A stretch of DNA of 64,000 nucleotides from Anthopleura xanthogrammica (lineage: Eukaryota > Cnidaria > Anthozoa > Actiniaria > Actiniidae). The notes under the pieces were generated by a model. The model saw only the letters and a program-made list of their open reading frames with translations, was not told the DNA's origin and did no database searches. This document shows, piece after piece, positions 44,160-56,319 of the stretch (its first letter is position 1; every line of letters begins with the position of its first letter). The stretch is from positions 27,313,617-27,377,616 of the forward strand of contig OZ025207.1 of assembly GCA_964019055.1 (NCBI GenBank). Direction: 5' to 3'. The position numbers and the translations under genes were made by a program.

Positions 44160-46780
44160 GACCACTTTCTTTAAAGTTGAATATTCCTGTAATCCCTGCT
44201 TCTACTAGTCTGTGTGTGTGTGTGTGTCGTGGCCAAGAATTTTATTTAGTATTGTCATATATCATAATGTAGGCAAAAAATAGTCTTTATGAATTGCCAC
44301 ACTTTAGTTTTTATGTCTCCTTGAATAACTGAGTTGCACCCACCAGCAATATTCCCAGTGCAGCCTCAACGTGGAGGACAACTGCTTTGAAATTCCATTC
44401 ACATGAGAGTAAAGTTCTGTTTTTTCTTCCAAATTGAACTGTGTTCAGCGTGTTGGGAATGTTCATCAAGGGGTCAATAGCAATATAATGTTGATTGAAA
44501 ACATGACCACCATGTTGGATGATGTAACGAAAGGCGAAGGCGATTACCGCTAAATTTAAGTAATACACCTGCATGACACCATTATATTTATTTACCAGTA
44601 GTAGTGCATCCCGATCCAGACCAAGAAAATCACACGAGACTGGCCACCAAGTTGGTCGATAAAACGAAAGACTAAAACCAAGTCAAAATATTTTACTCAA
44701 TTTATACAACATGGTGGCTATGGCGTTACATTCAACCCTTTATAGTAACGCCTGCCTGCATTCTCCATGGTCAGCGCTGTGATGCTACCAAACAAGAGAA
44801 ACACAAGCTCTGGGTTAGCGTATGAGTTACGCATGCGCAATCTAAGCCTTCAATCGATTATACCAGGCAGGATTGGTTTGCTACAGACATTTTACCAGAA
44901 AGATTCCTTCTTGAGTCTATATAAATCCACATTTATTTTCTAACTTGCATGTTCCCGGTTAACAAAGAAAAAGAAATAATAGTCAAGGGAAAGACAACTA
45001 CGACGTGGAAACTGTAAAACCTACGAAATTATTGGGAGACGAGGATTTCTTTTTGCGCTTTGGGTTTCATGGTTTCACGCGAAGACAATTTTCAACGATG
45101 AATTCGATTCATTTTTGTGGTCAGAGAGGACTAGGAGAAACTCACGTAATCTCTGTTACATCCGAGTGAAAGGTAAAATGCCAAAGATAACAAAACAATA
45201 CATTTGTGGGTCTGGTATTAGCGTAGATATGTGCCCTTAGTCAGATCATGACTATCATGCTTGCCCTTCTACTGAATTCTTTTGTGCTGTTGCCAAGCTC
45301 GATAAACTAATCGCTCAAGTAAAGCAAAGTCAAGGCTATCTGTGACCATCAGCCTCACCAGACCACCCATGTCGTTCTCTTGGCTCGGTAGCTGTTTAAA
45401 ACCAATAGATTATCGATGCGATACCATCCAGATCAGAAGATAGAAATCACATCATTTGAATCTGCACGCAACCGATTCTGTTAAGAACAGGAAAATCGAG
45501 TAGGTTCATGGTTAAATGATGAATGTTAGAAACAGCTAGAGTTACAGGATGAAGGAAGATGGTACGGGTGAGTGGAAGTCTGGTATGCGCGCCGCAACTA
45601 ACCTATGTGCTTATGGGAACCCTGTGGTTTGTTGACACTTTACGCGCAATATTTTCCATTTAGAATCGCATGTCGTCTGCTTGAGTATCATTTATTTGTT
45701 TAGAAATCGAATCGTTTCTTTCATTAGAACTACTTTAAGAAGCTTTCAAGGGTGAGTGGTTATGGGGACCCTGTGGTTTTGTTTAATCTCCCAGTGAAAC
45801 CAATTTTAGAGCCTATCAGTAGTTGAATTACCTCAATGTTTTTCAGGTAAATGTCTATCAAAAAAGCACTGAAATTATACATATCCACCTGAGAACGAAG
45901 AATGAAGGACATCAAACACCCAGGGGTTGATCAAGGGTACCAGGATACCCTGGGGTTGTCCGGGGAAGGGAGGGGCTGATGTATATTTTTACATTTTTTG
46001 TTAAGAGGATTTTGAAATTTGGCAGCCTTTAGTAAAGAACATTACCTTGACCTTGGCCAAAGAGAAGTAAGTCATTGATCAAGCAGAAGTAAGCAAGTTG
46101 TTATTAAATTAGCTCGGTCTGCGGTTTATACTTGAACAGCCGCCAACACGAAGGCCGCAAGCGCGAGCTGCGAACAACCTTGCTTTCTAATCCTATTTAT
46201 TTATTATATCTACTTCTATTAAAAGATATTAGGGCCAAGTGCCACTGGACACTAGACACGCGAAGTCCCCCTATGCCTAAAACCTTCTTGTCTTCTTTAA
46301 AATTCAGAATATTTAATGACGTTATTCCATATCTAAAATCCTGCCAAGTAAAACATTTCAGTGCAGTCTACGTCGCATCATTGAGTGATCTATACTGGAC
46401 CCTTTACGTCTTTTCTTCCGGCTTCAAGACCTTGGCCCCGCCAGACAAGCGATCAATAGCCAAGTTGACATGTAACACTGGATTGGTGACGTCGTGTCTT
46501 TTTCTGAAAATAAACCTTGAATCGGAAAAAGTAGCTGACACTAATTAAAGGCGAAGAAACGAAGCTTCTCAACACCTCAAGATGTCACGTTCCAAGAAAA
46601 CAACATAGTTTCACCTCCAGTAATCTACTAAATTTGCCCGCTATATCTTGATGGATTCAGCTTGAAAATATCAAGTCGAAACCAAAACTTTTTTTCTATT
46701 TCACTAATCCCGTCTTTACTTTTATGTTGTTTGTGTATAAGCTTTATCATCGAGAAATAATTCACACCAACTTAAAATAT
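44160..46780. other. Intergenic DNA, no supported gene
   Basis: Contains (TG)n at 44211-44226, AACATGACCACCATGTTGGA (repeat-like) at 44498, and two similar segments around TGGGAACCCTGTGGTTTG (45616) and GGGGACCCTGTGGTTTTG (45763). A 138-codon plus-strand frame at 46132-46548 has no recognisable motif. Confidence 0.4.
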
Positions 46781-47022
46781 CAACTTTTATCGAACCCTGA
46801 AACAGCCTCAGGGAAGCCATGGCACGTAACTCACATTGAATCGAAATTTAGCTTGTTGGGTGAGTGGAAGGAGGAAAACTGCTGAACCCGAAGAAAAGCT
46901 CTCGAATCAAGGAAGAAACCTAACAAACTCTGCTCACCGATGATGTTGAGTCCAGGAAACGAACCAGAGCCCCCAGTGTACGTGACGGGCAAGTGCACTA
47001 CCACTACACCACCCTTGATTCC
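46781..47022 (-). mobile_element. Full-length tRNA-derived SINE (best copy in window)
   Basis: Read on the minus strand it opens GGTGTAGTGGTAGTGCACTT, a Pol III A box. A B-box-like GGTTCGTTTCC follows, then GAGTCCAGG-related core sequence, and the tail GCCATGGC..CTGTTTCAGGGTTCGAT. At least five partial relatives occur in the window. Confidence 0.85.
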
Positions 47023-47029
47023 TTATAAA

Positions 47030-48230
47030 AGGATTACAAGCTGAGTGTAATTACAGTCAGTTATTCCTTTTATTTAATACTCCACGCATGTAGAGTGTAG
47101 AGAGGTGGACTACGATTGAACGGTGCGATTCAGTTGTCTTGGTGTGCAGACGACCGGAAGGGAATCAGGAAAACAGTGTTTCCTAGAATTGTCGTTCTTT
47201 TACTTCCGGTGCAATGTTCCTCGTTTCATGCCACGTGTATATTCCGTTCATTCTATTGAATACCATTTTTTTTTTGTTCACTGGCTCTTGAGTATTAATT
47301 CTTTGTTTACTGGCTATGCTTAAGAAAATACATTAGTGTGTATTTACTCACACATACTACCCAAGATGTTTGAAATGAGAAACACAGCTTTCAATGTATA
47401 TACAAGGGTCTATTTTGGCCATGCGATCTTATTTGTCACAGCGCAATCCAAAGTTTGATACAAACCATTTAAAGACCTTTCAGGAAGTATTTAAACGCCT
47501 CAGCAGTCACCCTCAGACGTCGCAGAGACATACAAAGAAAGATAAATGTAGGCATATACCATGAAACTGATTATATTGGCCGGCCACAATCACGAGATGT
47601 CTGGTTTAAGCACCTACAAAGAAAGCGCTGTCAGTGAACCAAAGATCTGCGGCTGAGCCAGTATATTCAAGGTTAAGTTTCGAACGGCGCATAATTCCAC
47701 GTATTTACCACGTTCTAACCACACTAACACAAAGGTGAAGTTATAGTGATTGATATGTTTGCGCGCGGAAGTGTGAATAATAGTGATTACTGGTGATAGC
47801 CCGCCGCATGTCAGCGGTAACTGGGAGAGTCGCTTGGTGCTTTTATTTGCTGACAGCTATTCATCTTCTAGTGAGTGCGGAGGAGGGCCTATATCGGTTG
47901 CACCCTTGAACATCTGCTCCAAACAATAGCACCAACCGGATGGTCGACTGACCAGAAAAATACCCAGTTTCCGCCACAGTTATGTACTCGGCCATAGCCA
48001 ACAAAGGGATTACAACAAAGTTCTTATTACTCCAACCTGCTATAGTTCTAATGGAGAATATACAACAGTAGAGTCGAAACGTCAGTTTACTGTATAGAGG
48101 ACTTGCATGAGTCAGCAGTGAATGACCAATATTACATTGGTCAGTGGTTTGTTTAGTTCTACATTCTACTGACCAGCAGCCTTGAATGCAGGCTCGACTG
48201 TAATGACAGCTAATAGTTTACACAGAAAGA
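47030..48230. other. Intergenic DNA, no supported gene
   Basis: No repeat or coding signal stands out. ETS-like CCGGAAG (47153) and CTTCCGG (47203) flank a short plus-strand frame without homology. Confidence 0.35.
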
Positions 48231-48235
48231 AGGAT

Positions 48236-48320
48236 TAATAATAATAATAATAATAACTTTATTTGTATAGCGCGCAAATCTAAAATTCTAAGGCGCTTTA
48301 CAAAAGTTGAATAAATATAA
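48236..48320 (-). mobile_element. Truncated LINE-like 3' tail with (AAT)n
   Basis: (AAT)n, then CTTTATTTGTATAGCGCGCA and GGCGCTTTACAAAAG. Inverted, it reads GTAAAGCGCC..GCGCTATACAAATAAAG(ATT)n, a common 3' end of non-LTR elements in marine animals. A related copy lies at 58393-58460. Confidence 0.65.
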
Positions 48321-48403
48321 TATATAAAACAAAATGTTGGTCATAGCATATCTAAAAATTTGAGTATATCTAAAAAGAAAAAAGAAAAAAAAATATATAT
48401 ATA

Positions 48404-48619
48404 CAGCCTTTTGCAAAAATTATGGCCGTTTCAAGTATATATACAAGTATATCAAAAGTATATCAGAAATTATGGGATATCATTGCTGATATTTTTTTCG
48501 GGTTGCCTATCACTAGAGCTTTCTGAAAAAAAATCAGGAATGATATCCCATAATTTCTGATGCACTTTTGATATACTTGTACATACACTTGAAACGGCCA
48601 TAATTTTTGCAAAAGGCTG
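48404..48619. mobile_element. TA-flanked MITE with about 87-bp inverted repeats
   Basis: CAGCCTTTTGCAAAAATTAT begins the element and its exact inverse ends it at 48619. TA occurs on both sides. The arms match at about 95 percent by eye through TTATGGGATATCATT. It fits a Tc1/mariner-derived non-autonomous element. Confidence 0.92.
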
Positions 48620-48899
48620 TATATATATATATATATATATGAATCTAAAAATATCTACAAGAGTAAAACTAGTATTATTTAACCATATGCTTGTTTAAAA
48701 AGAAAAGTTTTAAGATTGCTTTTAAAAATATTTAGGCTACTACTATTCTTTAGGTCATACGGTAGCTGATTCCATAGCTTTGGTGCACAAATTGAAAAAG
48801 CTGCACAAATTGAAAAAGCGAGGAGGACTGTATAAGATTGTATGAAATGAGGACAATATGCATGGGCTATAAGTTTAAAATAAGAGAAAACTGTAAGAC

Positions 48900-49275
48900 G
48901 TCATGCATCAAACTGGTTTGTGGGATTCAAAACCTAGTCTCTCTCAATGCTTTTAACACAGGGAACCCAACTGAGTGATTTATAAAGACGATTTATTTAG
49001 TGCATGCACACAGTCGCATGCACGTACGTTATTTGCCCTTTTGTCTTATATTTTCTAAAATAAGACCAATCTTGGTGTATGAAAATCTTTGTCTCGCCAT
49101 AACACAGGTAACCCATCGTGAAAGTTGTGAGCTGACCTGCAAATCAAGAGGCCCAGTCCCTGGTCTTGCTAAGTCACTATAACACAGGGAACCCATCATA
49201 ATGGGCTGAGATGTGCCTGGATATCTCTCTCGTGTCTTCAACACAGGGAACCCATCATAACGGGCTAGGTTGAAA
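48900..49275. repeat. Dispersed AACACAGGGAACCCA motif cluster
   Basis: AACACAGGGAACCCA(T/A)C recurs near 48956, 49182 and 49240, twice followed by ATAA(T/C)GGGCT. The copies are spaced irregularly. Function unknown. Confidence 0.55.
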
Positions 49276-50224
49276 CCTGAATAATATTAATAGTGGTTTG
49301 GCATTGGAACTGCGCGAGTGACGCACAAAATGAATAACTTATTTCAATCAACTTGTGATTTTGAACTCAGAACAAATACCGAGCTCCATTTTTCTCGGGA
49401 ATTTCCTCAAGAAACTTTCTTATCTTCACGATGCTTAATCCGATTACGTAAATCTCATTCTTCTTTCCTGTGAATTGCACTTATTTTCTTTCAAAACAAG
49501 TGTGTTTTTTTCGGGGGGGATAGGCCTAAGCCTCTCTTGGCTTGAAATCGGGCAATGAGCACCATACCTCACGTTTGCCCTAGTTATCTCCAATATTACT
49601 AACTTTCGCCTAGCGATAACCTCTAGTCTAGAGATTAACCTGCTTTCTAAAGATTCTCTCCTTGTTCGAGTGATGGGAGTATAATGAAACTTGACTGGTT
49701 TGTTATCTGGTGCTGGTGCATGGTACATAAGATTCAACGGTTTTTAGATGTTATGAAACAAGACTTTTAAAGATTAAGAAGATGCGTGGGGACAAAATTT
49801 CAGTTTCAGTGTTTTTAAATTTCAATAACGTAACAAATAAAATTGTCATAAAAGTTGCTTGATTCGAGGATCTCTGCGCAATGGGGTTATCCGTAAGGTG
49901 TAAAAAGACCTAAAAATAGTCGTAACGTAAAATCGTTATAACCGTTATATATAATTCTTTCGGTTTTCTAATATTTGAAACTTTCTTTTAAGAGGCGTAC
50001 AAAGTAGTTGTATAGGGCCATTGTATGCATAATCTTTCTGAGCATCGTTTATGAGATTCCTCTTTTAAAAACATCAACTTTTGTGTAAAAACAACATTTG
50101 ACTGAAGTATGGTCAGAAAAAACTACTCGGAGCAAAACACGCATTTAGGATTCCTCCTGTCCTTTCCAAAATTGGGAGACGCAGGTTTTTGAAATTGATT
50201 TGTTTTTACTGATTGATTAACCAG

Positions 50225-50360
50225 GACCATACTTCCAGACATCGAGTGCTGTAGCATCGTATGGACTTACGGCTACGCTGGAGATTTCGACCCCAACACC
50301 GCTATCCGGGAGGAACAGTTACAGACTGATCAGGAAGCTCGGCCGAAGCATAAGGGAGAG
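50225..50360 (+). other. Candidate internal exon of an unidentified gene
   Basis: It lies between a good acceptor (TTTTTACTGATTGATTAACCAG) and the donor GAGAG/GTTAGT. The frame starting ACC at 50226 is open for 45 codons (TILPDIECCSIVWTYGYAGD, then FDPNTAIREEQLQ). Its codon use (frequent G at first positions, C-ending third positions) is far more coding-like than its surroundings. A second frame is also open. The phase needed to join the 41601 exon would select that second, less plausible frame. Family unknown. Confidence 0.4.
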
Positions 50361-51640
50361 GTTAGTCGGCCCCTAGACCGTAGATGATTAACCCCTTGCT
50401 ATGACCAGCAAACCCAAATATCTCGCTCGTGTCCCTGATGGATTTGCCACTATGGTTACCTCTTTCCATGTGGGACGTGTTTTCAAAAACCAGCCGTGAC
50501 TCGTATGCACAGATCAGCTTGGGGTGAATATCAGAACTGATTTTCTTGTGTGTGTTATCCCTCAAAATACTTTGACAGTGGCATTCGAGGTATCAAGTGA
50601 AATGTATGCATACCCAGCATGCGCATGCGTGTGTAAGAATCATCCTCAGCAGTGATAACAAAACAGACAAACAAACAAAATGCAAACTACCCAAAGTCAG
50701 CCGTTCAGATTTGCAGTCCCCTCACACATGAACTGCTTCATGCAGGGCTCTGTGTATCACTAATTTACAATGTAAAACCTTGGCTTATCATTCCAAATAT
50801 GGTTAGGTCGTAAGGGGTGGACCTCATTGGACATAGTTCATAAAATGACTCTCGATAAGCATGACGAGTTTTGCTAAGGAATTCTCGTAAATATCAAAAT
50901 GAATAGAGGAAAATCTGCTCTACAAATGCACTTGGTCTTCTAGCGAATTAGCACTTGGTACTTATTAGACTTTTTTCAAAAATAACGAGCAGATAATTTT
51001 GAAGTTCTGGGAGACCTTTTTCTGGTGGCATTCGTGTAGTACTGCTGGGCTTATTGCAACGTCATCTAGGATCAAGTGTATTGTTGATCACCTTACATAA
51101 GCTTTAGCTTTTATTAGATTGAATGACAAATTGAAGACTTTAAAAAGGGTGTGTCCCATACCTTCAGGCACTTGCCTCTACTTAACTCTATTATTTCTAA
51201 TGATCTAAAAATAGACTGAACATTGAGTAAACACTGAAATATCCCAACGACAGAGAAATTGGCTGCAGTCGCCGTGGCTTAGGGACAGATGCTGTTTCTG
51301 TATCTCAGTAACTATGAGTCCAGTTGCTGGATTAAATAAGTATTAAAGCATAGCAGATAATCTAGGATAATCGCGTCACTAGAGTCGTGCTTTAATACCA
51401 CATGAACTGTTTCAATCTCCTAGGTTTTCATTCAATGCCTTTTGTACTGTTAGACATTATCTCGTCTGACATCAATGATGCATCCTTAATCAACTATCAG
51501 AAACAGAGGGTAACTTCGACCCCACGAAGCCTGTACACTTCTTGGACACTTCACCGTTATTAGTTTTACTTGCATGGCCTGTTTTTGTTTTCGCGAGTTT
51601 TGAAAACAACAACGAGTAAAATGTGTCTTAACTAAGTTGT
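50361..51640. other. Intergenic or intronic DNA, nothing supported
   Basis: GCATGCGCATGCG at about 50618 is an isolated NRF1-like motif. No coding exon or repeat family was recognised. Confidence 0.35.
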
Positions 51641-51710
51641 GAAATAATGAGGGTTATACTTGGAGGAGTTTCAGCATACCTGAGAGGTGATCTACGTTGA
51701 GTTCTTGTTC

Positions 51711-51915
51711 ACAGTGTTGTTTAAACAGAGAGGTTTTCATTATTGCTTTGAGTGATTGAAATCGAGGTGAAACACAACACAATTGCCAGTCTGTTCTGGG
51801 TACATCACAAGTAAACTTGCAAGCGGCTTGGACTTCATATCAGTGATTGGTTTGGGAAAGCAAAGACACTGAGGACCTGCAAGCAAAGAAAACTAGACGT
51901 AATTCAACATTAAAG
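51711..51915 (+). other. Possible non-coding 5' exon ending at a strong donor
   Basis: A purine-rich stretch ends AACATTAAAG/GTAAGTCC, a near-consensus splice donor, after an acceptor-like TTGTTCACAG at 51711. Stops occur in all frames, so it would be untranslated. It is a weak prediction. Confidence 0.2.
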
Positions 51916-52689
51916 GTAAGTCCAAAGATCTCGAGCTGCTGTTTTATAATTAATGATATGCTCTGCTAGCGAAATGTAGCTAAGTATCATAACTATAGGC
52001 AGATATAAAGTTTGCCTGTGTGTAGCAGAGCTGTTCGCTGTCATAAATAAAGCTTTTTATATCTTAAATAAAACTGCAAATCCCAAATATGCATTTTCCA
52101 GTTCTAACGTGTGAGTGTAGTTTGGTTATCGTTCTCAGACGAAAGCTTTTGTTTAATTAGTGAACAAGTAGAACCAGATAGAGCTCCCAGGGATCCAAAC
52201 TTAAGTAGTTAAGAAAGGGAAAGTAAGCTTAATATATCGGAAGCGGACGAATCAAGTGACCAAAAAAACTTGATGAACCAGGCTGAGACAACGCGCGGCT
52301 CAGGGACCAAAGAAGGGTAAAAAATAGAATCAATAATATAATATAACTTTGATAGAAAAAACTTTAGCGATACTATTGCATAACGCCCTGAGAACATCAG
52401 CATGTCATAACCAAGTTCAAATATCATGCCGCGAAGGTAATGATAACGAAGGAAAAGCAAGAGTTAGGATGGTATTTTCTAAGAGATTCTGTTTGTGAAA
52501 ACTGAGCTGAAATCATGGTTAGCAGTCGCACGTTTAATGTAAGTGACTGAAGCGGAAATATATATGGGTGACGACGTAAAATATCTCATTCGTGATTAGC
52601 ATTGTACTATTTTATACTATTTTACCTGTGAAAACGTAGTAAAAGTACTAAAATCAGTTATTATCATGAAAGCGTTATTTGTTGTCTGA

Positions 52690-53325
52690 CCTGACGAGAG
52701 GGCATGGAAACGAAGAGAACACGTCATGCATGTCTATGGTACAGTGTACCAATCTATTACGCATGCGCGCCGTAATAACTAAAAAATGATAAATATGGAA
52801 ACAAGAAATGCAAGTCTAATGCACGATGGGTAAATTTATTACGCATGCGCACCTCAATAGTAACACGAGAATGTTAAATATGGAAACAAGGAAAATGCAT
52901 TATGCATGTCTAATGCACGATGGGTAAATGTATTACGCATGCGCACCTCAATAACTCAAGAATGTTAAAAATGGAAACAAGGAAAATGCGTTATGCATGT
53001 CTAACGCACGATTGGTAATGTATTATGCATGCGCACCTCAATGACTCAACAATGTTAAATATGGAAAAAAAACAAGGAAAATGCGTTATGCATGTGTAAT
53101 GCACGAATTATGAAAACAAGGAAAATGCGTTATGCATGTGTAATGCACGAATTATGGAAACAAGGAAAATGCGTTATGCATGTCTAACGCACGATGGGTA
53201 AATGTATTACGCATGCGCGCCTCAATAACTAAAAAATGTTAAATATGGAAACAAGGAAAATGCGTCATGCATGTCTAATGTACGATAGGTAAATGTATTA
53301 CGCATGCGTGCTTCAAAAATATTAG
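52690..53325. repeat. About 90-bp satellite array with GCATGCGC motifs
   Basis: Six to seven units carry ATGGAAACAAGGAAAATGCG, TTATGCATGTCTAATGCACG and TTACGCATGCGCACCTCAAT. In the middle a shorter subunit of about 46 bp is repeated. Each full unit contains GCATGCGC, close to the NRF1 core. Confidence 0.92.
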
Positions 53326-53329
53326 AGTG

Positions 53330-55000
53330 TGCACGATCACCATATGTCAAACGCGCACAGGTATCCGTCTGAGTGAAACTTTATAAAGTGACAATATTTG
53401 TTAAAGGTCCAGTAGAAAACACACGCAAATGTAAGAGGAGAAATCTAATCTAGAAATCCTGGGGTATAGGACCTCATGCAAATCCCTGGATGAAATGACA
53501 ACCATTTTATGAAAACCTGAAAATTGATCAGAAAAGTAATAAAACCATAACAGTTCGAGGAGAGAAATTCTTCGCCCTTTTCGGATAAATACCACTGCTT
53601 TCAATGACCACACAAACACGTTAATAAATCACTCAGAGATGTAAGTGACGACCCATGGAATCTCAAATGATTTAAATTCCAAGTCAAGTTATACATTCCG
53701 TTGATATTGCTATTAGCACAGTTTATGGAGGATATTTGACACAATAAAACTATGAAGCTGGAGTCTGCAGTTTAGGATAACAGTCAAGCTCATCAAACAA
53801 GAACAGTGACTCTTTTCTTCCATCAGACCCCCAGATAACGATTCAGTGCAAGGGGCCTAATTATCCATCAAACTGCGCATGTTTTATACAGAACACATGC
53901 ATAGCATACTTGTATCTTTAGGAATGTTGCACCATGTGGGATTCCATCAACAGAACCTTATTTCATCCACCCGTTTTTTCTCTCATGCGGGTATCGCGTG
54001 AGATAACTCTGAATCAATTTGAAAACACAAGGTCATTTCCTACTAACAGTTTCCTCTGGTGTTCCAAATAACATAACACCCTCTTGTACGTTTTGCCAAC
54101 TGTGGTGTGTATTTTAGATTACAATATTTTGTGGTTTGTTCGGGTGTCACACTTTTGGCAACGTTATTAATCTGCGCTTCTTCAAGAAACAAAGGAAAAC
54201 AAACAGCAGAGTCATCTATATATTGTACTCCATTAAGAACCCCATGTTCTTGTTTAATCTTGCCGTTTATTTCATAATTATCTTCTTTGGGGAATTTTTA
54301 CTCATGTCCAGCTTTGCTGGGGACATGACGGCAAAGTTAACGAGGTAGCAATTAACCTGGACGGGAAAATTGCAAATATTATGATACGAATAAAGAGAAT
54401 GCAGCAACAGTCATAGAGAAACTAGAATAGGACTATGAAAATGTGATCATGAATGAATAGAATTGAAAGGAAAGAAGAAATTTGTTTATGTGAAAAGCTA
54501 ATATTGCTGTCTAAGTTCTCGTCGTAATTAGCTAGTGGGAGTTCTGTCACCCCCAATGCTGTTCGCTGTTCCCCAACAGCAATGGAACATTGTAGCAAAG
54601 GTGCGGAGAAAAATTAGACAATAGGGTAATATAAAGAGTCCAATAAATCTGACAGTCCATTCAGTAAAGTACATGGTAAGAAGCTGTACTACATTCATCA
54701 CTGTACTACAGTCCATGCAGTTCTTATTACAAGGGACTCTATATTTTCAGGTAAATTGCACACAAGCAAGCAGGGAAACAAGGTTTTATACATAAGTAAC
54801 CGGCCCTTTCTAATATAAGAATTAATCTCTTTTCTTGTGGATTGAAATATTTCAGTTTTTGTTGTTAATATTTGTCATTGTTTTGAGCCCCAGTGAATTT
54901 AGTTCAACTTTTTTTTCCCGTTTGGAAGAAAATCTATACTGCAAGTAACCAGCCCACTGAAGAAAAAATCGGATTCAATCAGCTTCGCTCAGTACAAATG
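53330..55000. other. Intergenic DNA, nothing supported
   Basis: No gene or repeat family is recognised. Short frames with hydrophobic stretches (54136-54348) lack homology signals. Confidence 0.35.
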
Positions 55001-55004
55001 TGGT

Positions 55005-55162
55005 GCAAATATGGAAATAACATATAGAAAACCTGAAGCAAATCTGGTGAATACCACATTCACTTATGGGTGAAAATATGGTAAGCAAAGTGTGGATTCA
55101 CCAGATTTTCTTAAGATATTCTATGTTGTTTTTGCTATATTTGCTTCACACTTGCACGGAGA
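55005..55162. repeat. Foldback element around CAAATCTGGTGAAT
   Basis: GTGGTGCAAATATGG..CAAATCTGGTGAATACCACA is inverted at 55090-55162 (TGGATTCACCAGATTTT..ATATTTGCTTCACAC). Arms are about 65 nt and diverged. Confidence 0.7.
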
Positions 55163-56002
55163 GAAGATGAGAGAATCGGATATTTCGTACCGTAGCTACA
55201 AACTGATCATCATTCAATAACGTCGGGTTGATGGTGACGGAGTTATGAAAAGGAATACTGATCGATGGCAGATTTTCTATTTTGCATAGATAAGATCCGT
55301 TATTCAAGTTGTATGCGAATGTGATGAGCGATTTTTCAAAGCTTTAACCGCAAATGATGTTTTGCCAAGTTCGTGTATATGACTGTGAAGTACCGACAAT
55401 CATATGACTACACCTTCTGATGACTAAATCTATCAATCACACTCAAATTAAAATTCCTAAAACAGATAGCTTTCTATTCTCAACTATTATGATCCATTAT
55501 TGGTTGTCCCACATGAAGTATTAGCCTGACAAATGCGGCTATGAGCCTGCAAAGTATACATATGCATGTACGTATCTACCCCATTAGAGCATGCGCAATC
55601 AGCCTGGCATAATTTTCTATTACAGTAGAATAGGAAGGCCTAAACGAGAAGTCAAGGAAAATGACGTCTTACGAGTTAGATTGAAGTAATAGTACTAGAT
55701 ATATAGAATATAGAAGACTCGGCTAACTGATTACGAATAACCTAAGATGCATGGTACCTTTTTCTAAACTGGTCCCTAGTGGTCCTGAGATAATATATTT
55801 GAAGCCTGTCATCCTTTCTTAACAACCAGCTGGACCATGGTGATTATCTGTAATTGTTCCTCTAGTTCTATGTAATCCCCGGATTAAGGAGATTTTGAAT
55901 TAAGATTTCATTTTAAAAAAGGATTTAGGTTTGGAGGCGCGACCACTCAAATGAACTTACAAGAAAAGTAAGAGTTGCACAGCTACAATAGACCCCTATA
56001 AC

Positions 56003-56145
56003 TATAGACCCCTTGCACGTGATCGACGTCAAAGCAGATCAATTTGGAGGACAAAACAAAAGAATTTCAATCTCCTGAAAATTGGAAACCTATTGTTTTG
56101 TCCTCTAAATTGAGCTGCATCCCGGCGTGCTGCAAGGGGTCTATA
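56003..56145. mobile_element. MITE (TATAGACCCC family), copy 2
   Basis: TATAGACCCCTTGC at the left and GCAAGGGGTCTATA at the right, with GAGGACAAAACAA inverted in the middle, as in the copy at 10237-10375. A CAACAG array begins within a few bases of its right end. Confidence 0.88.
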
Positions 56146-56311
<166 letters not shown>

Positions 56312-56319
56312 TTGGTCTT

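Noticed and set aside
43765..44272. Poly-Leu, poly-Ser and poly-Phe frames
   Set aside because: TTC microsatellite; all three frames open.
44311..44574. 87-codon minus-strand frame
   Set aside because: It overlaps repeat-like AACATGACCACCATGTTGG sequence and has no recognisable motif.
46132..46548. 138-codon plus-strand frame
   Set aside because: No domain, no coding-like codon pattern and no splice context; likely chance, though transcript data could reopen it.
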